A DNA stretch of 64,000 nucleotides from Thermopolyspora sp040678635 (GTDB lineage: Bacteria; Actinomycetota; Actinomycetes; Streptosporangiales; Streptosporangiaceae), in NCBI RefSeq assembly GCF_040678635.1, contig NZ_JBFATZ010000001.1, positions 434,001 through 498,000 of the forward strand, read 5' to 3'. Of this stretch, positions 43,536 through 52,071 are shown piece by piece. Numbering within the stretch: position 1 is the stretch's first letter; each line of letters begins with the position of its first letter. The notes beneath the pieces were generated by a model. It worked only from the letters and a program-made list of their open reading frames with translations, ran no database searches and had not been told where the DNA came from. Position numbers and translations under genes: made by a program.

Positions 43536-45575
43536 GTGGCGAAGGCAACAGATTTGGCGAAGCGCCTGCTTGTGGGCCCGGCGATTCGCAGCGGGCAGGC
43601 GCACGGGCAGCTCCTGCCCAAACGCATCGCGCTGCCGGTGTTCGCGAGTGACGCCCTGTCGTCGGTGGCGTACGCTCCACAGGAGATTCTGATCACCCTG
43701 GGCGTGGCCGGCTTCGCCGCCTACCACTTCACGCCGTGGATCGCCGCGGCCGTCCTGGTGGTCCTGATCACGGTCGTCGCGTCGTACCGGCAGAATGTGC
43801 GCGCCTACACCAGCGGCGGCGGCGACTTCGAGGTGGCGACGACCAACCTCGGCCCCAACTACGGGCTCGGCGTGGGCAGCGCGCTGCTGGTCGACTATGT
43901 CCTGACCGTGGCGGTGTCCGTCTCGTCGGGGGTGGAGAACCTGGGCGCCGCGTTTCCGTTCGTGCACGAGCACCAGGTCGGCACCGCCATCGCGCTGGTC
44001 GCCCTGCTCACCCTGATCAACCTGCGCGGGATCCGCGAGTCGGGGATGGCCTTCGCCCTGCCGACGTACGCGTTCATGGTCGCGATCTTCGCGACGCTGA
44101 TCTGGGGCGGCACGCGACTCGCCCTCGGCGACGACCTGCGCGCCGAGACGGCCGACTACGTGGTGCGCGGCGAGGACATGGGGCTTTCCGGGCTCGCCCT
44201 GGTGTTCCTGCTGCTGCGCGCGTTCTCCTCCGGCTGCGCCGCGCTGACGGGGGTGGAGGCCATCAGCAACGGCGTGCCCGCCTTCCGCAGGCCCAAGGGG
44301 CAGAACGCCGCGGCCACCCTGCTCATGCTGGGGCTGCTGGCGATGACGATGTTCGGCGGCATCACCGCGCTCGCCTACGTCATCGGCGCCAAGTTCGGCG
44401 ACGCCTCCCAGGGCAGTCACCTGTACGACCAGTCGGGCCGGGAGGTGGTGGCGCACCCGGTGATCGTCCAGGTGGCGCAGACCGTCTTCAGCGACTTCCC
44501 GCCCGCCTTCTACGTGGTCACGGTGGTGACCGTGCTGATCCTCGTGCTCGCGGCCAACACCGCGTTCAACGGATTCCCGGTGCTCGGCTCGGTGCTCGCG
44601 CAGAACCGCTACCTGCCCCGGCAGTTGCACACCCGCGGCGACCGGCTCGCGTTCAGCAACGGCATCATCCTGCTGGCCGCCGCCGCGGGCGCGCTGATCT
44701 ACGCCTTCGACGCCGAGGTCACCCGGCTGGTGCAGCTCTACATCGTCGGCGTGTTCGTGTCGTTCACGATCAGCCAGGTCGGCATGGTGCGGCACTGGAA
44801 CGCGAAGCTGCCGGGCGAGCGCGACCCGGCGGAGCAGCGCCGCATGCGGCGCTCGCGCGCGATCAACGCCTTCGGCGCCTTCCTCACCGCCGTGGTCCTG
44901 ATCGTGGTGCTGGTGACGAAGTTCACCCACGGCGCGTGGATCGCCATCGCGATCATGACGTTGCTGTTCGTGACGATGCGCGCCATCCGGCGGCACTACG
45001 ACAAGATCGCCGACGAGCTCGCGGTCGAGGACGATGCGGTGCTCGACGAGTCCATCCGCCCGGCACGCAACCACGCCATCGTCCTCGTCTCCAAGATCCA
45101 CAAGCCGACCCTGCGCTCCCTCGCGTACGCCCAGGCCACGCGGCCGTACTCGCTGGAGGCGCTCACCGTGGCCGTGGACGGCGCGGAGGCGAGGAAACTG
45201 CAGGAGACGTGGGACGCCCGGGGCATCGACGTGCCGCTGAAGATCCTCGACTCGCCGTATCGGGAGATCACCCGGCCGGTGCTCGACTACGTCAGGAAGC
45301 TGCGCCGCCGCTCGCCCCGGGACGTGATCACCGTGTTCATCCCCGAGTACGTGGTCGGCCACTGGTGGGAGCATCTCCTGCACAACCAGAGTGCCCTTAG
45401 GCTGAAGACCCGGCTGTTGTTCCAGCCGGGCGTCATGGTGACCAGCGTGCCGTGGCAGCTCCGCTCCTCCGACCGCCTGAAGAGCCGCCCGGATCAGTAC
45501 GCCGCGCGCTCGGTCCGGCGCCCCTCGGACGGACCACGAAAGACGACGACCGGGACGGGAAATGATCGAGCTTGA
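43536..45575 (+). CDS. APC-superfamily permease with C-terminal cytoplasmic domain (amino acid or K+ transporter)
   Basis: A 679-residue protein. It has twelve hydrophobic helices, starting LPKRIALPVFASDALSSVAYAPQEI, a sequence characteristic of this branch of the APC superfamily. The helix-6 region holds FSSGCAALTGVEAISNGVPAF. Residues 500-679 form a cytoplasmic domain (LRSLAYAQATRPYSLEALTV) resembling universal-stress or KimA-like tails. KimA (YdaO), a potassium importer regulated by c-di-AMP, belongs to this branch, so with divergent TrkA genes adjacent a K+-uptake role is the best guess; annotation as an amino-acid permease is the alternative. The stop codon overlaps the next gene by 14 bp. 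Confidence 0.87.
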   Translation: MAKATDLAKRLLVGPAIRSGQAHGQLLPKRIALPVFASDALSSVAYAPQEILITLGVAGFAAYHFTPWIAAAVLVVLITVVASYRQNVRAYTSGGGDFEVATTNLGPNYGLGVGSALLVDYVLTVAVSVSSGVENLGAAFPFVHEHQVGTAIALVALLTLINLRGIRESGMAFALPTYAFMVAIFATLIWGGTRLALGDDLRAETADYVVRGEDMGLSGLALVFLLLRAFSSGCAALTGVEAISNGVPAFRRPKGQNAAATLLMLGLLAMTMFGGITALAYVIGAKFGDASQGSHLYDQSGREVVAHPVIVQVAQTVFSDFPPAFYVVTVVTVLILVLAANTAFNGFPVLGSVLAQNRYLPRQLHTRGDRLAFSNGIILLAAAAGALIYAFDAEVTRLVQLYIVGVFVSFTISQVGMVRHWNAKLPGERDPAEQRRMRRSRAINAFGAFLTAVVLIVVLVTKFTHGAWIAIAIMTLLFVTMRAIRRHYDKIADELAVEDDAVLDESIRPARNHAIVLVSKIHKPTLRSLAYAQATRPYSLEALTVAVDGAEARKLQETWDARGIDVPLKILDSPYREITRPVLDYVRKLRRRSPRDVITVFIPEYVVGHWWEHLLHNQSALRLKTRLLFQPGVMVTSVPWQLRSSDRLKSRPDQYAARSVRRPSDGPRKTTTGTGNDRA

Positions 45576-46962
45576 GGTTGGCAACGTCGCCAACGGCGGT
45601 TGGTGCGTCGCGCGGCACGAGGGCCGCGTCGTGTTCGTCCGGCACGCCCTGCCCGGCGAGCGCGTACGCGCCCGCGTCACCGAGGAAACGGCCTGGTTCC
45701 TGCGCGCCGACGCCATCGAGGTGCTGCGCCCCTCGCCCGACCGGGTCACCCCGCCCTGCCCGTACGCCGGGCCGGGCCGATGCGGCGGCTGCGACTGGCA
45801 GCACGCCTCGCTTGAGGCCCAGCGGGCGCTGAAGGCCGAGGTGATCGCCGAGCAACTGCGGCGGCTGGCCGGGATCCGGCGGGAGGTCACGGTCGAGGAG
45901 GTGCCCGGCGCGCCCGACGGTCTCGGCTGGCGCACCCGGGTGCGTTTCGCCGCCCGCCCCGACGGCGTACTCGGCCTACGGCGGCACCGCTCGCACGAGA
46001 TCGAGCCGGTGGACGCCTGCCTGATCGCCCACCCCGAAGTGGAGAAGATCGGCGTCGAGACCCGCAACTGGCGCGGCGCGGCCTCCGTCGAGGCGATCGC
46101 CTCCGCCACCGGCGACCGCGCCGTGGTCGTGGCCCTGCCCAAGGCACGCCGCTCCGGCAAGGACGCGGAACACGCCGCCGGGACGCGTCCCACCGATGCC
46201 GAGGGGACGCGTCACACCGAAGAGGTCCGGGACTCACGGGATGCGGGAGACATACGCGACTCGCGGGACTCAGTGGGCATTCCGGGCGAAGGGCCCGCCG
46301 ACGGCGACGTCGAGGTGCCCGACCTGGACGCCTCGGCCGCCATCCTGGTGGAGGAGGACCATCGCACCCGCGCGGTGCGCGGCCGTGCCGACGTGCGCGA
46401 GCGTGCGGGCGGCCGGACCTTCCACGTCACCGCAAACGGCTTCTGGCAGGTCCACCCCGGAGCGGCCGAGACCCTCCTGCGCGCGGTCCTGCGCTTCGCC
46501 GAGCCCCGCCCCGGCGACTGGGCGCTCGACCTGTACTGCGGGGCCGGCCTGTTCACCGCCGCCTTGGCCGAGGCCGTGGGCCCCGAGGGCGCCGTGCTCG
46601 GCGTGGAGTCCGACCGGGAGGCCGTCCGCAACGCCCGCCGCAACCTGCGCGACCTGCCCCATGCGAGCGTCGAGCGGGGCCGCATCGAGCCCGCGCTCAA
46701 CGCCGCCGGAGTCGAGCGCGCCGACATCGTCGTCGCCGATCCGCCCCGCACCGGCCTCGGGCGCTCCGTCGTGGACCGGATCGCCGACCTGCGCGCCGCC
46801 CGCATCGTCTACGTCTCCTGCGACCCCGCGACCATGGCCCGCGACATCGCCTGGTTCGACGCCCGCGGCTATCACCTCACCGACCTGCGCGCCTTCGACG
46901 CCTTCCCGATGACCGCCCACGTCGAGTGCGTGGCCCTGCTGCAGCCCGGCCGCTCCCGCTGA
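45562..46962 (+). CDS. TRAM-domain class I SAM-dependent RNA (uracil-5) methyltransferase
   Basis: A 466-residue TrmA/RlmCD-like enzyme methylating uridine in RNA. N-terminal TRAM domain (residues 1-60). Iron-sulfur ligands Cys66, Cys74 and Cys77 (CPYAGPGRCGGCDW) and a later Cys in PVDACLIAH. SAM-binding motif ALDLYCGAGLFTAALAEAVG, NPPY-like VVADPPRTGLG, and catalytic Cys420 in IVYVSCDPATMARD. Odd feature: residues 195-250 (coding 46140-46320) are a hydrophilic insert of short repeats (DSRDAGDIRDSRDS) between the RNA-binding and catalytic domains. It overlaps the APC gene by 14 bp. The modified uridine is unknown. Confidence 0.93.
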   Translation: MIELEVGNVANGGWCVARHEGRVVFVRHALPGERVRARVTEETAWFLRADAIEVLRPSPDRVTPPCPYAGPGRCGGCDWQHASLEAQRALKAEVIAEQLRRLAGIRREVTVEEVPGAPDGLGWRTRVRFAARPDGVLGLRRHRSHEIEPVDACLIAHPEVEKIGVETRNWRGAASVEAIASATGDRAVVVALPKARRSGKDAEHAAGTRPTDAEGTRHTEEVRDSRDAGDIRDSRDSVGIPGEGPADGDVEVPDLDASAAILVEEDHRTRAVRGRADVRERAGGRTFHVTANGFWQVHPGAAETLLRAVLRFAEPRPGDWALDLYCGAGLFTAALAEAVGPEGAVLGVESDREAVRNARRNLRDLPHASVERGRIEPALNAAGVERADIVVADPPRTGLGRSVVDRIADLRAARIVYVSCDPATMARDIAWFDARGYHLTDLRAFDAFPMTAHVECVALLQPGRSR

Positions 46963-47147
46963 GGACGCCGCGGGGCCGGAAGGCCGCGCGACGACTCCGA
47001 CGCCGGACCCGCGGCGTGCGACTTTTGGTGCATAGCGGTTGATTCCTTACAAGCCCTCGACGGACGAGCACGTACGGTCACCGAAAAGTGACGCGAAAGG
47101 CGGCTCCCACGCCGGAGGGGAAGCGGTGCCGATCTGGGTGGGAGGTC

Positions 47148-47153
47148 CATAAT
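47148..47153 (+). promoter_or_regulatory. -10 box CATAAT for leaderless oxidoreductase gene
   Basis: CATAAT ends 6 nt before ATG 47160. No Shine-Dalgarno sequence lies between. Confidence 0.5.
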
Positions 47154-47159
47154 GTCGGC

Positions 47160-48083
47160 ATGCTTCTGAGGATCTTCACCGAGCCGCAGCAGGGTGCGGC
47201 CTACGACGACCTGTTGCGTGTGGCCCAGGCGACCGAGCGGCTCGGCTTCGACGCCTTCTTCCGATCCGACCATTACATGCGTATCGGCCCCGGGGACCCG
47301 GGCCCCGGATCCACCGACGCCTGGGTGACGCTGGCCGGGCTGGCGCGGGAGACCTCGCGGATCCGGCTGGGCACCCTCGTGTCGCCGGCCACCTTCCGCC
47401 TGCCCGGCCCGCTGGCGATCAGCGTGGCGCAGGTGGACCAGATGAGCGGCGGCCGGGTGGAGCTGGGCTTCGGCGCGGGCTGGTACGACGCGGAGCACAC
47501 CGCGTACGGGCTGCCGTTCCCGCCCCGCAAGGACCGGTTCTCGCGCTTCGAGGAGCAGTTGGAGATCATCACGGGCCTCTGGACGACGCCGGAGGGCTCC
47601 ACGTACTCCTTCGAGGGCGCCCACTACCGGCTGGCCGACTCGCCCGCCCTGCCCAAGCCCGCGCAGCGCCCCCGTCCGCCGATCATCGTCGGCGGCACCG
47701 GCCCCACCCGCATTCCCCGCATGGCGGCCCGCTTCGCCGACGAGTACAACGTGGCCTTCCGCGGCCTGGCCGACACCGAGGCGGCCTACGGCCGGGTGCG
47801 TGACGCCTGCGCGGCGATCGGCCGCGAGTCCATCATCATGTCGGCGGCGCAGACGATCGCGGTCGGCCGGAACGAGGCCGAGGCCGCCCGCCGGGCCGCC
47901 GCGATCGGCCGGGACCTGGACGCGCTGCGCACCGGCGGCCTCGGCGGCACGCCCGGCGAGGTGCTGGAGAAGATCGACCAGTACGCCAAGATTGGCTGTG
48001 AGCGCCTCTACCTCCAGATCCTCGACCTGAACGACTTCGACCACTTGGAGCTGATCGCGTCCGAGATCATGCCCCACGTCTGA
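47160..48083 (+). CDS. LLM-class F420-dependent oxidoreductase
   Basis: A 307-residue luciferase-like TIM barrel. Recognisable segments: LLRVAQATERLGFDAFFRSDHYM, RIRLGTLVSPATFRLPGPLAI, QVDQMSGGRVELGFGAGWYDAEH, RFEEQLEIITGLWTTP and PPIIVGGTGPTRIPRMAARFADEYN. Members use F420 or FMN; the length and the GTLVSPATFR motif fit F420-dependent enzymes of actinomycetes. The substrate is unknown. ATG 47160 is supported by the leaderless -10 box and by the conserved MLLRIFTEPQ. It appears monocistronic and lies just upstream of the RNA-repair remnant. Confidence 0.9.
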   Translation: MLLRIFTEPQQGAAYDDLLRVAQATERLGFDAFFRSDHYMRIGPGDPGPGSTDAWVTLAGLARETSRIRLGTLVSPATFRLPGPLAISVAQVDQMSGGRVELGFGAGWYDAEHTAYGLPFPPRKDRFSRFEEQLEIITGLWTTPEGSTYSFEGAHYRLADSPALPKPAQRPRPPIIVGGTGPTRIPRMAARFADEYNVAFRGLADTEAAYGRVRDACAAIGRESIIMSAAQTIAVGRNEAEAARRAAAIGRDLDALRTGGLGGTPGEVLEKIDQYAKIGCERLYLQILDLNDFDHLELIASEIMPHV

Positions 48084-48147
48084 GGAGGACGCCGGGCGAC
48101 GTTAATCAGTGGCGGGTCCGATCGGGCGTCGGGAACAATCGGCGAGC

Positions 48148-48345
48148 GTGCTGCTCACGATCTCCACGACCCTGAGGCCCGCCACCGATCTCGGCTTCCT
48201 GCTGCACAAGCATCCCGACCGCGTGCAGGAGTTCGGCCAGTCCTTCGGCACGGCCCGGGTCTTCTGTCCGGAGGCGGCACCCGAGCGCTGCACGGCCGCG
48301 CTGATGCTCGACGTCGACCCGATACGGCTCGCCCGCACCCGTGGC
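48148..48345 (+). pseudogene. hen1: hen1 remnant: N-terminal fragment of bacterial Hen1 RNA 2'-O-methyltransferase
   Basis: The first about 66 codons from GTG 48148 read LLTISTTLRPATDLGFLLHK and then a stretch ending LMLDVDPIRLARTRGR, which matches the N-terminus of bacterial Hen1. The rest of Hen1, including the whole methyltransferase domain, is missing. Similarity breaks near 48345 and the frame runs out at 48396. The next recognisable sequence belongs to Pnkp, the gene that normally follows hen1. In intact systems Hen1 2'-O-methylates the 3' end at the broken RNA before Pnkp seals it. Confidence 0.85.
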
Positions 48346-48359
48346 CGCGACCTCGCCGT

Positions 48360-49209
48360 CGCCAGGAGAACGCCGCCGCCGCGCTGCAGATCATGAGCCG
48401 GTTCGCGGTGGACCCCCGCCGGCTCGTCTACCTGCCGCTGACGATGGCCCCGCCGGAGACCTCCGGGCGAGCTGCTGCCGTGGTCGGCGAAGGCCGGCGG
48501 CCTCATCAAGGAGCAGTACGCGGCGGTGGGGGCGGCGGCGCGGGCCGCGCTACCGGAGGCGCTCGCGGCGCTGGACGCGGCTGCCGGGCGCGGACTGGAT
48601 GTGGGCGGCTTGCACGACCGCACCCGACGCCGCTTGCACAACGCTGCCCGATTCCGCGACGCCTATGCGCGGTACTGCGGCCCGGTTTCCGGCCTGGAGG
48701 GAATCCGGCTCGCGCCGTTCCAGATCCTGGCCTGCGAGGGCCGTGTCACGGCGGCGGGACGGCCGCACTCGTGGCACCTGGAACTGCTCTCCCGCCTCGG
48801 CACGGGCGGCGGGCTGATCACGCCGACCCGGCACGTCTTCGTCACGCTCGGCTCGCCGGAGTCCAGGCGGGCGGCCGTCGAGTGGTGGGAGCGGCTGACC
48901 GAGTCGGGCGGGGAGGGCATGGTCGTCAAGCCCCTGCATCCGCCCGCCGGACGTGTCCAGCCCGGCGTCAAGGTGCGCGGGCGCGAGTATCTGCGCATCA
49001 TTTACGGTCCTGATTACACCGAGACAGACCAGATGAGCGGATTGCGACGTCGGTTCCTGGGGAAGAAGCGCTCCATGGCGTTGCGGGAGTTCGCGCTGGG
49101 ATTGGAGGCATTGTCCCGGCTGACCGAGGGCGAGCCGCTGTGGCGGGTGCACGAGCCCGTGTTCGCGGTGCCGGCCTTGGAGTCGGAACCGGTTGACCCT
49201 CGCCTCTGA
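48360..49209 (+). pseudogene. pnkp: pnkp remnant: two pieces of polynucleotide kinase-phosphatase-ligase
   Basis: Piece 1 (48360-48462) reads QENAAAALQIMSRFAVDPRR then LVYLPLTMAPPETS, the segment that in Pnkp lies between the phosphatase and ligase domains. Piece 2 (48469-49209), in a different frame, begins ELLPWSAKAGGLIKEQYAAV and continues through the C-terminal ligase module (GGEGMVVKPL, VRGREYLRIIYGPDYTE, LESEPVDPRL at the stop). Missing are the P-loop kinase, the phosphatase and the ligase nucleotidyl-transfer lysine region. The two joins are out of frame with each other and with the hen1 piece. No activity is possible for the full pathway. Confidence 0.87.
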
Positions 49210-49240
49210 GCCGCCGTTCCCCGGGGCGAGCGGGCATGGG

Positions 49241-49340
49241 CGCGAATGCGCCGGAATGCCCCGGAGTGCGCCGTAAGTCGCCGGAAGTCGCCCAAAGTCG
49301 CCGGAGTGCGATGGAATTCGCGGGAATGAGAGGGAATTCC
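49241..49340. repeat. 10-bp degenerate tandem repeat, about 10 units
   Basis: Units of the type CCGGAATGCC, CCGGAGTGCG, CCGGAAGTCG follow each other with an exact 10-bp register from 49241 to about 49340, between the pnkp remnant and the next small gene. The period equals roughly one DNA helical turn. Confidence 0.8.
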
Positions 49341-49416
49341 GCCCGGCGGCGGAGCGTCGTTCTCGGTGACGGGACGGCTCGCGAGGTCTCGTGAACGGGG
49401 CTCAGGAGACGTGGAC

Positions 49417-49647
49417 GTGGTGTCTTTCGCCGTAGGCGGCGGGTCGTGGCGGGGGATTTCCCGGCGCGTGGGGCGCTGGATCGCACGGAGGATCGGCCGT
49501 ACGGCGCGCGGCCGCTCGGGCGGGCGGACCGACGGCCGATCCAAGGTCGTGCATTTCCGGCACACCTGGCAGGACATCGAAATCGTCGGTCACGTGCACG
49601 TCCAGGAGTGCGCGGTATGTCATCGCACGCGCGTCCGCATCAGATGA
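49417..49647 (+). CDS. small basic hypothetical protein, 76 aa
   Basis: A possible 76-residue protein starting at GTG 49417 with CAGGAG 8 bp upstream (starts at 49411 and 49366 are also open). It has a strongly basic N-terminal half (RRVGRWIARRIGRTARGRSGGR) and a C-terminus VVHFRHTWQDIEIVGHVHVQ with ECAVCHRTRVRIR, where a Cys-x2-Cys knuckle may bind metal. I recognise no family. The ordered C-terminus and ribosome site favour a real gene, but the evidence is thin. Confidence 0.4.
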   Translation: MVSFAVGGGSWRGISRRVGRWIARRIGRTARGRSGGRTDGRSKVVHFRHTWQDIEIVGHVHVQECAVCHRTRVRIR

Positions 49648-49785
49648 TGGAGGCCCTGACGCGGTGCGTGCGGGCGCCCGTGCGCGGGCGCGGGCGGCGC
49701 GGGGTCAGCCGGTCCCACCGGGCTTTCGAGCCCCCGGCTCCCGGGCCTGTGGTGGTGCCTGTCGGGCCTGTCCGGCCTGTCGGGC

Positions 49786-50427
49786 CTACGAGGCCATCGA
49801 CGGCCGGATGGCCGGCGGCGGAAGCGGAACGACCTCGCGTTCGACGTAGGAGCGCATGTCCTCGCCCCGCTCGAACAGGCTCTGCATGATCGGGATACAG
49901 GGCCGGATCGCGTCACGATCCACGATCCGGCGTCCCCCGATGTGCGCGCCGATCTCGTCGTAGCGCACCAGGTACGCCAGCGACTCGCTGAAGATCACGA
50001 CTTCGGGCAGCGGCTGAACCGTCTCAAGCGGCCGTACGACGTGAGCGGGAACGACCCTCCCTCGTTCGCCCACCAGCGCCCTGGCCGCGAGGTAGTGCAA
50101 TTCCCACTGCATGTACGGCGTGAGCGGGGCCTCGACGATGCGCACCCGGCGGAACTCGGCGGGTCCGTCGTACTCGCGGGCGTAGGTGTCCCGCGCCTGC
50201 TCGATCAGCTCCAGAGACCGCTGCCAGCGGCCCCCCATCATGGCGTTCCAGCTCGCGTCGTACGGCTCGTGAAAGTACTGCGCGCGTTCGAGTTTCCAGA
50301 TGACCCCCTCGGTTCTGCGGAAGACGGCGGCGAACTCGGACTGGTATTCGGCCACGGGCAGAATGGCTCCGTCGGCCTGGCGTAACTGCTGGAAGGCCGC
50401 GACATCGGTGTCGTCGTGGTCGTTCAT
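49786..50427 (-). CDS. DUF6879 family protein
   Basis: A 213-residue soluble protein. Typical of DUF6879: RRTEGVIWKLERAQYFHEPY near residue 40, then TPYMQWELHYLAARALVGER and FSESLAYLVRYDEIG in the C-terminal part, where family members have a conserved 'D...v..yd..G'. ATG 50427 has an excellent AGGAGGAGT site. In actinomycetes such genes commonly accompany XRE/DUF397 regulators. The DUF397 protein in this window is 47 kb away, so no local partner is present. Function is unknown. Confidence 0.75.
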   Translation of the reverse strand: MNDHDDTDVAAFQQLRQADGAILPVAEYQSEFAAVFRRTEGVIWKLERAQYFHEPYDASWNAMMGGRWQRSLELIEQARDTYAREYDGPAEFRRVRIVEAPLTPYMQWELHYLAARALVGERGRVVPAHVVRPLETVQPLPEVVIFSESLAYLVRYDEIGAHIGGRRIVDRDAIRPCIPIMQSLFERGEDMRSYVEREVVPLPPPAIRPSMAS

Positions 50428-50567
50428 ACTCCTCCTCGTTGTGCCTCGCGATCGGCTCGCCGTGCGGGCCCGGCGACACTCGATCCTTGATTGGCTGACA
50501 CAACCGGTCAAGGCAAAAGGAGTGAATATGTGACACCCCATACGGGGGGTCGGGAACGGCCGACGAC

Positions 50568-51281
50568 TCAGCCGCGCCTACGGCTCCAGCCCCGGTGGCG
50601 GATCGCGCGGATGACCATGAACGCGATCGTGCCGAACAGCAGCACCTTGACGGCGATGATCAGCGGCCACGCCGTACCGGCCGCCACCGAGATGATCGCG
50701 AGCGCGGCGAGTAGGAACAACGGGAACGGGGGGTGCCGGTGCCGGTGCCGGAAGGCCGGGCCCCACGGGCCGTGGCGGCTTGGCCGGAAGCCATGGGAGT
50801 GCCGCCACGGCGCGGGCGGGCCGGACGTCCAGCCCCACTGCGGGCGACCCCAGGGGCCGTGCTGATGCCAGGGCCCGTGGTGCCAGGGAGCGGGGGGCCA
50901 GGACCCGTGGTGCCAGGGGTGCCAGGGACGCTCGTCGGCGCGGGTACCGAGGAAGGGCCGCGCGTCCGCCGGGTGCGGGCCGGGCAGGTCGGCGGTGAGT
51001 GCCTGCAGGTCCCGCGCGGTGCGGGCGCGCAGGGCGCTCTCCAGGCGCTCGTCGAGCTCGTCGGAGGTGAGGCGGCCCTGTGCGAAGTGCTCGCGCAGCG
51101 CCGCCATCACCTCGTCGCGCTCGGCGTCGCCGATCCTCAGGTCGCCGGCTCTCACATCGCCGGTTCTCACATCGGCGATTCTCTGGTCGCCGATGCTCGG
51201 CTCGCCCGGCGTCGGGCGCGTCCGGAACTCGTCGGGCCGAGGGGCGTCGGGCCTGGGGTCGTCGGTCCGGGGCTCGTTCAC
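50568..51281 (-). CDS. DUF1707 domain membrane protein
   Basis: A 237-residue protein. Residues 28-55 contain pentapeptide-like repeats (IADVRTGDVRAGDLRIGD) that lead into the DUF1707/SHOCT-like domain (RDEVMAALREHFAQGRLTSDELDERLESAL) at 55-100. A His/Trp/Pro-rich low-complexity stretch follows (WHPWHHGSWPPAPWHHGPWH), which might bind metal. The C-terminus has two adjacent transmembrane helices (PLFLLAALAIISVAAGTAW and PLIIAVKVLLFGTIAFMVI) and a basic tail. It starts at GTG 51281, 10 bp after the PadR stop, so the two form an operon. It is probably under PadR control. Confidence 0.85.
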   Translation of the reverse strand: MNEPRTDDPRPDAPRPDEFRTRPTPGEPSIGDQRIADVRTGDVRAGDLRIGDAERDEVMAALREHFAQGRLTSDELDERLESALRARTARDLQALTADLPGPHPADARPFLGTRADERPWHPWHHGSWPPAPWHHGPWHQHGPWGRPQWGWTSGPPAPWRHSHGFRPSRHGPWGPAFRHRHRHPPFPLFLLAALAIISVAAGTAWPLIIAVKVLLFGTIAFMVIRAIRHRGWSRRRG

Positions 51282-51291
51282 TTTGCGGGTC

Positions 51292-52017
51292 TCACTCCTC
51301 GTCGGGGTCGCCGTCGGCCAGGATCTGGTAGAGCTTGCGCCGGGTCTCGGCCAGGGCCTGCTTCGCCTGCCGTACCTGGGCGTCGCTGCCGGTCTGCAGC
51401 ACCTGGAACAGGGCGGCGGCCGTCTGGCGTCCCAGATCCATGATCTCCCAGGCGCTGTCGTCGACCTGCGGGGTCATCTCCTCCCACGGGGCGCGGACAT
51501 CGTCGGCGTGCTCGGCCACGTAGGCGCGGCCGGCATCGGTGAGGTGGAAGGTCTTGCGCCCGTCGGTCTCCTCGGCGCGCACCAGGCCCTCGTCGGTGAG
51601 CTGCTGCAGAGCCGGGTAGACCGCGCCGGGGCTGGGCTTCCAGCCGCCCTGGCTGCGCTCGGCGATCTCCTGGATGATCTGGTAGCCGTTGCGCGGCTCC
51701 TCCGACAGCAGCGCGAGGATCGCGGCGCGCACGTCGCCGCGCTTGGCCTTGCGTCCCCGGCTCCATCCGGGACGCCCGCCCCCGAACATGAACGAGCGGC
51801 CCCACGGGCCGGGCCCGAAGTCCCAGGCGAAGCCGCGCGGCCCTCGCGGACCGCGGTGCCGGTGCTCGTGCCGTTCGTGCGCGGCGCCGTGGCCGGGGTG
51901 CCCGCCCCACGCCTCCGTCATCGTGGTGATCAGGTTCTTCAACTCCCTGCGGAGGGCTCTCGGGTCGGGCCAGGGGGCGTTTATCCCGGCCCCGCCCATG
52001 CTGAATGCGTTGGTCAT
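51292..52017 (-). CDS. PadR-family transcriptional regulator
   Basis: A 241-residue regulator. Residues 1-70 form a Gly/His/Arg-rich unstructured N-terminus, rich in HERHEHRHRGPRGPRG. The PadR winged helix follows: KRGDVRAAILALLSEEPRNG, YQIIQEIAERSQGGWKPSPG, AVYPALQQLTDEGLVRAEE. The C-terminus has a helical dimerisation segment (FQVLQTGSDAQVRQAKQALA). ATG 52017 has AAAGGTG upstream. The palindrome CGATATATCG at 52062-52071 in its promoter is a candidate autoregulatory operator. It forms an operon with the DUF1707 gene. PadR proteins usually repress adjacent membrane-protein genes until an effector binds. Confidence 0.92.
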   Translation of the reverse strand: MTNAFSMGGAGINAPWPDPRALRRELKNLITTMTEAWGGHPGHGAAHERHEHRHRGPRGPRGFAWDFGPGPWGRSFMFGGGRPGWSRGRKAKRGDVRAAILALLSEEPRNGYQIIQEIAERSQGGWKPSPGAVYPALQQLTDEGLVRAEETDGRKTFHLTDAGRAYVAEHADDVRAPWEEMTPQVDDSAWEIMDLGRQTAAALFQVLQTGSDAQVRQAKQALAETRRKLYQILADGDPDEE

Positions 52018-52061
52018 TGATCGCACCTTTCGATCTAGTTCGACTGTTCTCGATGCTTCAA

Positions 52062-52071
52062 CGATATATCG
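52062..52071 (-). promoter_or_regulatory. candidate PadR operator, palindrome CGATATATCG
   Basis: A perfect 10-bp palindrome lies 45 bp upstream of the padR start codon in an AT-rich patch. PadR-type operators are commonly AT-rich dyads overlapping the promoter, as the TATA-like core here would. Confidence 0.5.

Noticed and set aside
48393..49013. Plus-strand frame continuing from the Pnkp middle fragment
   Set aside because: Only its first about 25 residues resemble Pnkp. The rest is an out-of-frame reading of the C-terminal ligase fragment.
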